Shown here: piece after piece, positions 6,437 to 10,803 of the stretch | Layout of the letters: the number at the start of each line of letters is the position of its first letter | Numbering within the stretch: the first letter of the stretch is position 1 | Assembly (NCBI GenBank): GCA_001791035.1 | Contig: MGDX01000007.1 | Span: 1-10,803 of the forward strand | Source of the DNA: Candidatus Uhrbacteria bacterium RIFCSPHIGHO2_02_FULL_53_13 | Lineage (GTDB): Bacteria; Patescibacteriota; Patescibacteriia; UBA9934; UBA11717 | DNA length: 10,803 nt | Reading direction: 5' to 3' | The notes under the pieces: generated by a model | Told to the model about the DNA's origin: nothing | Databases searched by the model: none | The model's input: only the letters and a program-made list of their open reading frames with translations | Position numbers and translations under genes: made by a program

Positions 6437-7417
6437 TCAAGCAAAAATTCCAACGGCTTTGCGCACGCTTTCCATTTTTTTTGTGGCTAGGGCGCGCGCT
6501 CGGTTTGAGCCCTCTTTGATTGTTTCGGCTAATGTCGTCTTGTCTTTCAACCGATCTACAATTCCTGTTCGCAGGGGCTCCACAAACGCAACCACCGCCT
6601 CAGCAACATCGCGCTTCAAATCGCCGTAACCCTTTCCGTCGTACGATGCTGCAATCTTCTCCACGGTCGTGCCCGTGGCTAAGTGCATCATGTCAATCAA
6701 ATTGCGAATGCCCGGCTGATCGTCCGCGTACGCCACGATGCCATTGCTGTCGGTGACGGCGGACATGATTTTTTTGCGAATGGTATTGTTGTCGTCTGTG
6801 AGCGCAATGTAATTTTTCGCAGATGCCGCGCTCTTGCTCATTTTTTTTGTTGGGTCGTCCAAACCCATCACGCGCGCGCCGACTTTGGTCAAATGGAGTT
6901 TTGGCACACGGAACGTTTCGCCGTAGTGCCGATTGAATCGCTCGGCAATGTCGCGTGTCATCTCTACATGCTGTGTTTGATCGTCGCCAACCGGCACGAT
7001 GTCCGGCTCGTACATCAAGATATCGGCGGCCATGAGGAGAGGATAGGTGAATAGTGCAACGGGGACATTCTCGTTGCGCGCTTTGGCCTTATCCTTATAC
7101 TGCGTCATGCGTTCAAGTTCGCTCATGCGCACGAGCGCCGAGAAGATGTGCGCAAGCTCGGTGTGTTCAGGTACGGACGATTGCAAGAACAAGATGTTCT
7201 TTTGCGCGTCCAAACCGACGGCCAAATAGGTTGCCGTGAGCGTTAAGATGTTTTGATGCAAGCGTGTCGCGTCGGTTTCGGTATCGAGCGCGTGCAAATC
7301 CGCGATCATCACAAACCCGTCGTGTTCTTTTTGGAACTCAACAAACTGACGCATGGCGCCAAAGTAGTTGCCGATATGCAGTAAATTTGTGGGACGAATC
7401 CCGGAAAGAAAGCGCAT
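6437..7417 (-). CDS. trpS: Tryptophanyl-tRNA synthetase
   Basis: Charges tRNA-Trp with tryptophan using ATP, in the cytoplasm. The start chosen is the ATG at 7417, giving MRFLSGIRPT and 326 residues, matching the family's usual length and N-terminus; an in-frame GTG three codons upstream (7426) has no ribosome site and would directly abut the -10 box. Class I signatures are clear: LHIGNYFGA (HIGH variant, 13-21), MTQYKDKA (104-111), PLLMAADILMY near 126-136, PVGDDQTQH (142-150) and KKMSKSAAS with KMSKS at 192-196. It is probably a single-gene unit between an upstream terminator (7446-7469) and the rnpB promoter that starts right after its stop. No truncation or missing residue is seen. Confidence 0.97.
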   Translation of the reverse strand: MRFLSGIRPTNLLHIGNYFGAMRQFVEFQKEHDGFVMIADLHALDTETDATRLHQNILTLTATYLAVGLDAQKNILFLQSSVPEHTELAHIFSALVRMSELERMTQYKDKAKARNENVPVALFTYPLLMAADILMYEPDIVPVGDDQTQHVEMTRDIAERFNRHYGETFRVPKLHLTKVGARVMGLDDPTKKMSKSAASAKNYIALTDDNNTIRKKIMSAVTDSNGIVAYADDQPGIRNLIDMMHLATGTTVEKIAASYDGKGYGDLKRDVAEAVVAFVEPLRTGIVDRLKDKTTLAETIKEGSNRARALATKKMESVRKAVGIFA

Positions 7418-7426
7418 AGTATGCAC

Positions 7427-7432
7427 AGTATA
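7427..7432 (-). promoter_or_regulatory. Likely -10 element of trpS
   Basis: Minus strand TATACT, ending 9 bases before the ATG at 7417. No good -35 is visible; the expected position falls in the preceding terminator hairpin. A start 7 to 10 bases downstream would give a leader of 0 to 3 bases. Confidence 0.45.
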
Positions 7433-7445
7433 CCGTAAAACAGTT

Positions 7446-7469
7446 TCGCGAGCCTGTGAGGGCTCGCGA
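7446..7469 (-). terminator. Terminator of the 267-residue gene
   Basis: A perfect 9-bp stem, TCGCGAGCC (7446-7454) with GGCTCGCGA (7461-7469), and a 6-base loop. On the minus strand the stem is followed by AACTGTTTT, a modest U-tract. It lies 10 bases beyond the stop at 7480. Confidence 0.65.
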
Positions 7470-7479
7470 GAGAAGATGT

Positions 7480-8283
7480 TCAGTCGTCCTCAACCAATGT
7501 AAACAGTTCTTGAGGGGGTTCCTCCAATGCTGGGTACCCCATTGGACGCGTCTTGGCATCTGCGTCCACGTCATCCGCCTGTGCGATTGGGACACGAGGA
7601 TACAGCTCGTCGGAGCCGAACGGTCCTTCGTCCGCGGGCGGTGAGCCGGCAGATGCGAAGAGCTGAATGCCCGAACGCGACGCGTTCTCCATCTCGACGA
7701 AGATACCGGCCGGGTGCAACATCGCTTGGAAGATCTCACTGTGGAGGACGCGGCGGTAGTCGCTCACTTGCACAAACCGTCTCGCCTCAACGAGCGCCAG
7801 GCGCATCATGGTCCGCAGACCATCTCGCGACTCATGGTCGCGGTCGATCTCTGCAATCTTTGTGCCGCAGACTTCCATGAGAGCCGCCATTAACTGTGGT
7901 CCAACTCGCTCCCACGTCATCTCCGACGGGAGTACGTCTGTTGTTTCCTCAAGGATGCGGAACAAGACGTCCATCGCGATCGTGATTGCGCCGATGGTGC
8001 GCAATCCTGCGCGCGTCTTAGTCAGTGCAAGAATCTTTGCGCTCACTTCCTCCGACAGAGGAAGGCGCGCCGCTTGAACGCCGGCGCGCATGGTTGCCGA
8101 GCTTGGCCCTTCGAGGCTCGTCAAGTTCACGCGGTAGTTGTGCCGCAACAAATGACGCTGTTTCACATTGCGCCGTCCACGGAACGCGATGGCAATCTGA
8201 TCGGGCGTCGCGTGATGCGCGATGCTATGCCACTGCTCCAAAACATCCAAAGGAAGCTGTTGGGTCCTTACCTTTGAAGTCAC
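7480..8283 (-). CDS. Unidentified 267-residue soluble protein
   Basis: The start is GTG at 8283, supported by a strong ribosome site AGGAGA 6 to 7 bases upstream and a promoter just before it. The protein has no signal peptide or membrane segment. Its N-terminal third is basic (RGRRNVKQRHLLRHNYR near 35-51), the middle (about 75-200) is rich in predicted helix with many Leu, Ala and Arg residues, and the last 55 or so residues are acidic and Pro-rich (PPADEGPFGSDE, EEPPQELFTLVEDD), probably disordered. I recognise no family and give no function. It is transcribed alone, divergent from the HU gene, and ends at its own terminator before trpS. The basic patch would suit nucleic-acid binding, but that is a guess. 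Confidence 0.75.
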   Translation of the reverse strand: MTSKVRTQQLPLDVLEQWHSIAHHATPDQIAIAFRGRRNVKQRHLLRHNYRVNLTSLEGPSSATMRAGVQAARLPLSEEVSAKILALTKTRAGLRTIGAITIAMDVLFRILEETTDVLPSEMTWERVGPQLMAALMEVCGTKIAEIDRDHESRDGLRTMMRLALVEARRFVQVSDYRRVLHSEIFQAMLHPAGIFVEMENASRSGIQLFASAGSPPADEGPFGSDELYPRVPIAQADDVDADAKTRPMGYPALEEPPQELFTLVEDD

Positions 8284-8301
8284 AGGGTTCTCCTGGCGGC
8301 T

Positions 8302-8329
8302 ACGCTATCACGATAGGCGCTTCTGTCAA
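8302..8329 (-). promoter_or_regulatory. Promoter of the 267-residue gene
   Basis: Minus strand: TTGACA (8324-8329), 16-base spacer, TAGCGT (8302-8307) preceded by TGA, which gives an extended -10 (TGn). The start is predicted near 8295, leaving a short leader that contains AGGAGA, so this transcript is led by a classical ribosome site. Confidence 0.65.
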
Positions 8330-8361
8330 TAGGCGCGGTCATGACGAGGATTTGGCCAATA

Positions 8362-8390
8362 TTGCGAGCGTATTGTGAATCATGTATCGT
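8362..8390 (+). promoter_or_regulatory. Candidate upstream promoter of the HU gene
   Basis: TTGCGA (8362-8367), 17-base spacer, TATCGT (8385-8390). The start would be near 8397, about 42 bases before the chosen ATG. It would also exclude the earlier ATG at 8382. A second -10-like box, GATACT (8427-8432), lies 6 bases before the ATG and would give a leaderless mRNA. Which is used cannot be told from sequence. Confidence 0.45.
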
Positions 8391-8438
8391 GTAAGCGCAG
8401 ACTCGATTGAGTATGTGCCCATACTTGATACTTCACTT

Positions 8439-8816
8439 ATGAACAAAGCCGATTTAGCCGCAGTGATTGCCGATCACTTAGGGCTTCACAAAAAGCAGGG
8501 GGAGGATATCGTTGACGCGTTGCAATGGGCCGTGACTGATGCTCTCGCACGACAAGAGGAAGTAACGATTGCCGGATTTGGCACGTTCTCATCGCGCGTG
8601 CGCAGTGCGCGAATGGGCGTGAACCCGCGCCGACCTTCCGAGCGTATTCGCGTGCCCGAAGTTTTGGTGCCAAAGTTTAAGGCGGGCAAGGCGCTCAAGG
8701 ACGCGCTCAAAGCGTCGCATCGCGCCGGCGGTTCAAGCGCTTCGGCGTCCGTGGAGCCGGTGTCGTCTATGTCGCCGCCGACAGCTCTGCCGGGCGACAG
8801 TCCATCGTCCATTTAG
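8439..8816 (+). CDS. HU/IHF-family DNA-binding protein with a Ser/Pro/Ala-rich tail
   Basis: A nucleoid protein that binds and bends DNA as a dimer. From the ATG at 8439 it has 125 residues. Residues 1-91 are a full HU fold: MNKADLAAVIADHLGL start, helical dimerisation region, ITIAGFGTF-type motif (VTIAGFGTF), the DNA-binding arm with R..RMGVNPRRPSERIRVPE, and VPKFKAGKALKDALK. Residues 92-125 are a low-complexity tail (SHRAGGSSASASVEPVSS...), absent from classical 90-residue HU. The ATG at 8382 would add 19 residues that do not fit the family, so the internal ATG is preferred although it has no Shine-Dalgarno. The gene is divergent from the 267-residue gene and convergent with RNase Y. Confidence 0.93.
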   Translation: MNKADLAAVIADHLGLHKKQGEDIVDALQWAVTDALARQEEVTIAGFGTFSSRVRSARMGVNPRRPSERIRVPEVLVPKFKAGKALKDALKASHRAGGSSASASVEPVSSMSPPTALPGDSPSSI

Positions 8817-8833
8817 GTAACGTCCAAAAACAA

Positions 8834-8858
8834 CAACCCTCGGAATAACCGAGGGCTG
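8834..8858. terminator. Terminator between convergent HU and RNase Y genes
   Basis: CCCTCGG (8837-8843) pairs with CCGAGGG (8849-8855) around an AATAA loop, with a short outer CA/TG extension beyond one mismatch. On the minus strand it is followed by TTGTTGTTTTTGG, a good U-tract, so it mainly ends the RNase Y message. On the plus strand the tail (CTGTGTGTATG) is poor, but it may still serve the HU gene 20 bases upstream. Confidence 0.75.
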
Positions 8859-8910
8859 TGTGTATGTAAGCGAAACGCCAAAGGTGTAGAGCGATCCAAC
8901 CTCCAACCTC

Positions 8911-10440
8911 TCATCTGGCGTACTCGCTCACGCGTGTCTCGCGAATCACGGTCACCTTGACTTCGCCAGGATAGTTGAGCGTTCCCTCAATTTTCTTAGC
9001 GATGGATTTGGCGAGCGAATAGGCACCAAAGTCGTCAATCTCTTGTGGCGTCACGAACACGCGCACTTCGCGCCCGGCTTGAATGGCATACGCCTTTTCA
9101 ACGCCGGCAAACTCTTGCGCGGTCGCCTCGAGTTCCTCCAAGCGTTGAACGTACTGCTCGAGCGAGTTCTTGCGCGCGCCCGGGCGTGCGCCGGAAATGG
9201 CGTCTGCCGCTTTCACAATCACCGCCTCGAGCGTCTTTGGCTTATCCACGTGGTGCCCAATGGACTGGTACGCAATCTCTTCGGGGAAGCCAAACTTTTT
9301 CATGATGTTGTAACCGATTTCAGGGTGTGATCCTTGCATGTCGTGGTCCACCGCCTTTCCGATGTCGTGAAATAGACCGCCCTTTTTGCAGATGCCAACA
9401 TCGGCGCTCAACTCCTCGGCGAGCATGCCGGAAATGTGCGCAACCTCAATCGCGTGCTGGAGCTGATTTTGGCCGTAGCTCGTGCGAAATTTGAGGCGTC
9501 CCAAAATTTGCACGAGTTTGGGATCGATGGATGAGATGGGAATTCCTAGTTCGTTCAGGGCGTCCTCGCCGGCCTTTTTCATCTCAACGGCGAGCTCCTT
9601 TTTCGCCTGTTGCACAGCCTCCTCAATGCGCGCCGGTTGAATACGGCCGTCTTTGACGAGCATGTCAATCGCGCGCTTGGCGACTTGGCGGCGAATGGGT
9701 GAGAACGATGACACCATAATCATCTCCGGCGTCTCGTCCACAATAATTTCGGTGCCTGTCAAAAGTTCAATGGCCTTGATGTTGCGCCCTTCTTTGCCGA
9801 TGATGCGCCCCTTCATCTCGTCGTTGGGGAGCTTCACGTTGGTAGTGGTGTTCTCCACGGCGACGCTTGAAGCATAACGCTCCACCACGAGCGCGAGCAT
9901 TTTTTTAGCTTTACGATCGAGCGCCTCATCCACTTCGCCGTCCAGTTTGCGCAGACGGTTGACGAGCGTTTCCTCGTGATCTTTTTGAATGTCCTCTAGC
10001 AGTTTGTTGACGGCCTCCTCTTGTGTGAGTCCGGAAATTTGCTCGAGCTTTGCGGATCCCTCCTTCTGCAGTTCCTCCAAACGCGCTTTGATGCCGCGCA
10101 GGCGTTCCTTTTCTTTTTCGATGTCGCTCGACTTTTCTTCAAGCGAGAGCAGTTTCTTGTCAAACGCATTTTCGCGCTGTTCCAAGCGCTGCTGCATCTG
10201 CTTGATTTCATTGCGACGCTCCTTGGCGTCTATTTCAGCTTGATCGAGCTCCTTGATGGCCTTCTCCTTGGCTTGGAGCAGGATGTCCTGTTGCTTACGT
10301 TTGGCGTCGGCAATGAGTTTGGCGGCTTGGTTTTCTGCTCGCTCGGCGCGATGCCTCATGACAGAGGCCCAGATACCAATACCAACTACGGCGCCCGTAA
10401 GCATGCCAATAGCGATCTGCAAGATCGAAATGATGGTCAT
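8911..10440 (-). CDS. rny: Ribonuclease Y
   Basis: A membrane-anchored endoribonuclease that starts mRNA decay. From the ATG at 10440 it has 509 residues, close to the roughly 520 of B. subtilis RNase Y. Order of parts: one N-terminal membrane helix (about 3-27, ISILQIAIGMLTGAVVGIGIW), a long charged coiled coil (about 30-190), a KH domain with GRIIGKEGRNIKAIE (211-225), and an HD domain with the metal-binding pair H358-D359 in GLFHDIGKAVDHD, then SHPEIGYNIM and IGHHVDKPKT. The frame extends 39 codons further to a TTG, but the family N-terminus begins at the membrane helix, so the ATG is chosen. GGGAG lies 13 bases upstream, too far for a good ribosome site. The leader is about 160 bases. Confidence 0.96.
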   Translation of the reverse strand: MTIISILQIAIGMLTGAVVGIGIWASVMRHRAERAENQAAKLIADAKRKQQDILLQAKEKAIKELDQAEIDAKERRNEIKQMQQRLEQRENAFDKKLLSLEEKSSDIEKEKERLRGIKARLEELQKEGSAKLEQISGLTQEEAVNKLLEDIQKDHEETLVNRLRKLDGEVDEALDRKAKKMLALVVERYASSVAVENTTTNVKLPNDEMKGRIIGKEGRNIKAIELLTGTEIIVDETPEMIMVSSFSPIRRQVAKRAIDMLVKDGRIQPARIEEAVQQAKKELAVEMKKAGEDALNELGIPISSIDPKLVQILGRLKFRTSYGQNQLQHAIEVAHISGMLAEELSADVGICKKGGLFHDIGKAVDHDMQGSHPEIGYNIMKKFGFPEEIAYQSIGHHVDKPKTLEAVIVKAADAISGARPGARKNSLEQYVQRLEELEATAQEFAGVEKAYAIQAGREVRVFVTPQEIDDFGAYSLAKSIAKKIEGTLNYPGEVKVTVIRETRVSEYAR

Positions 10441-10601
10441 ACGTTGTGGCGGCGCTCCCGGAAACAAAAGCGGCACTAGCGTGTAGTGCGTGTTTTTTGC
10501 CAAGATTCGAGCGAAAATGCGTTGTGCATGTTCGATAGAGGTCAAAGATATTGGCAAAACAATTCCGTTTCAGAGAGCGTCCGGTTCGGTTATGTTTAGT
10601 G
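10441..10601 (-). promoter_or_regulatory. Long, possibly structured 5' leader of rny
   Basis: About 160 bases lie between the predicted start (near 10601) and the ATG at 10440. It holds a small hairpin, GCACTA/TAGTGC with a 5-base loop (10473-10489), and a 9-bp perfect pairing TTTTGCCAA (10495-10503) with TTGGCAAAA (10551-10559) across 47 bases. A 17-codon frame with its own ATG (10529 down to TAG at 10476-10478) lies in the leader, without a ribosome site. A regulatory role is inference. Confidence 0.4.
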
Positions 10602-10607
10602 AAAGGA

Positions 10608-10636
10608 AGCATACTTGGTGAGAGAGGTAAAGTCAA
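10608..10636 (-). promoter_or_regulatory. Promoter of rny
   Basis: Minus strand: TTGACT (10631-10636), an exact 17-base spacer, TATGCT (10608-10613). Both hexamers are close to consensus. The start is predicted near 10601. Confidence 0.7.
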
Positions 10637-10648
10637 GCGGTAGCAGGA

Positions 10649-10735
10649 GGCTCGTTGCGAGTGGCTAGTTGCGAGTAGCTTCGGACAGTACGGCCTCGCA
10701 AGAAGCCACTAGCTACTTGCTACAAGCAACGAGCC
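10649..10735. repeat. Imperfect palindrome built from degenerate GCGAGTAGCT-like repeats
   Basis: The ends GGCTCGTTGC (10649-10658) and GCAACGAGCC (10726-10735) are exact reverse complements. Inside them the arms continue to pair imperfectly (about two thirds of the next 26 positions), leaving a central stretch of about 16 bases. Each arm also repeats itself: GCGAGTGGCTAG then GCGAGTAGCTTC on the left, and related AGCCACTAGCTACTTGCTAC on the right. It lies upstream of the rny promoter and encodes nothing I can support. Confidence 0.6.
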
Positions 10736-10769
10736 CCTTTGCCAATCTCCAACTTCCACAAATTAAACA

Positions 10770-10793
10770 CTTCCCGAGCGAGGGCTCGGGAAG
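10770..10793 (-). terminator. Terminator of a minus-strand gene beyond the right edge
   Basis: A perfect 10-bp stem, CTTCCCGAGC (10770-10779) with GCTCGGGAAG (10784-10793), and a 4-base loop. On the minus strand it is followed by TGTTTAATTTG, a broken U-tract; on the plus strand there is no T-run. This implies a minus-strand gene ending just outside the window. Confidence 0.6.
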
Positions 10794-10803
10794 GTGAAAG
10801 GGG

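Noticed and set aside
5829..6490. Plus-strand open frames across the rnpB region
   Set aside because: They run antisense through the RNase P RNA, whose conserved core is unmistakable; the peptides have no protein-like pattern.
7338..7739. Minus-strand open frame of 133 codons overlapping trpS and the 267-residue gene
   Set aside because: It crosses a terminator and promoter and overlaps two supported genes in another frame; Arg/Ser/Thr-rich shadow composition.
8382..8438. Earlier ATG of the HU gene adding 19 residues
   Set aside because: The added residues do not fit the HU N-terminus, and this ATG overlaps a candidate -10 box (TATCGT 8385-8390).
10441..10557. 39-residue N-terminal extension of RNase Y from a TTG codon
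   Set aside because: RNase Y normally begins with the membrane helix, which starts right after the ATG at 10440; TTG has no ribosome site.
10649..10735. A CRISPR-like array from the repeated GCGAGTAGCT units
   Set aside because: The units are short, degenerate, inverted as well as direct, and have no regular spacers.

Overview
The window looks like a piece of a Patescibacteria (CPR) genome, most likely a Parcubacteria-type lineage. The main clue is the C-terminal domain of the secreted protein at 2475-3887: its pattern of a 'GKRRPF.NERLYF' stretch, then 'PKVYVV', then 'IRWIPTEE..A..L.G..WN' is one I know mainly from surface proteins of this group. Very compact spacing, several ATG starts lying directly behind a -10 box with no ribosome binding site, and RNase Y as the mRNA-decay endonuclease fit the same picture. 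TGA is an ordinary stop here, so the UGA-glycine code of Absconditabacteria/Gracilibacteria is excluded. The lineage call is inference from memory of families, not from a search.

Layout, left to right. The 3' end of an unidentified plus-strand gene (2-214) meets, at a shared bidirectional terminator (225-252), a four-gene minus-strand operon read from 5317 down to 235: a membrane polyprenyl-phosphate sugar-1-phosphate transferase, a secreted HExxH metallopeptidase-like protein, and two GT4 glycosyltransferases. The operon starts at an extended -10 promoter behind a perfect inverted-repeat element (5339-5410) with GGGGTCAGACC ends. Next comes a minus-strand two-gene membrane unit: a 118-residue protein plus an overlapping 28-residue microprotein. 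It is followed by the class A RNase P RNA gene rnpB (about 5970-6374, with its own promoter and terminator), trpS (6437-7417), and an unidentified 267-residue soluble protein (7480-8283). On the plus strand lies an HU-family DNA-binding protein with a Ser/Pro/Ala-rich tail (8439-8816). It converges on the minus-strand RNase Y gene (8911-10440), which has a long, possibly structured 5' leader. The right edge holds an imperfect palindrome made of degenerate GCGAGTAGCT-like repeats and a terminator for a minus-strand gene beyond the window.

How the genes fit together. The left half is a small cell-surface glycan module. The phosphoglycosyltransferase loads the first sugar phosphate on the lipid carrier and the two GT4 enzymes extend it; an exported protease-like protein is co-transcribed, possibly acting on or displayed with the surface layer. 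No flippase or polymerase is visible, so the pathway is completed elsewhere. The right half is information processing: tRNA 5' maturation (rnpB), tRNA-Trp charging (trpS), chromosome packaging (HU) and mRNA decay (rny). Nearly every unit has its own promoter and hairpin terminator packed into less than about 100 bases.
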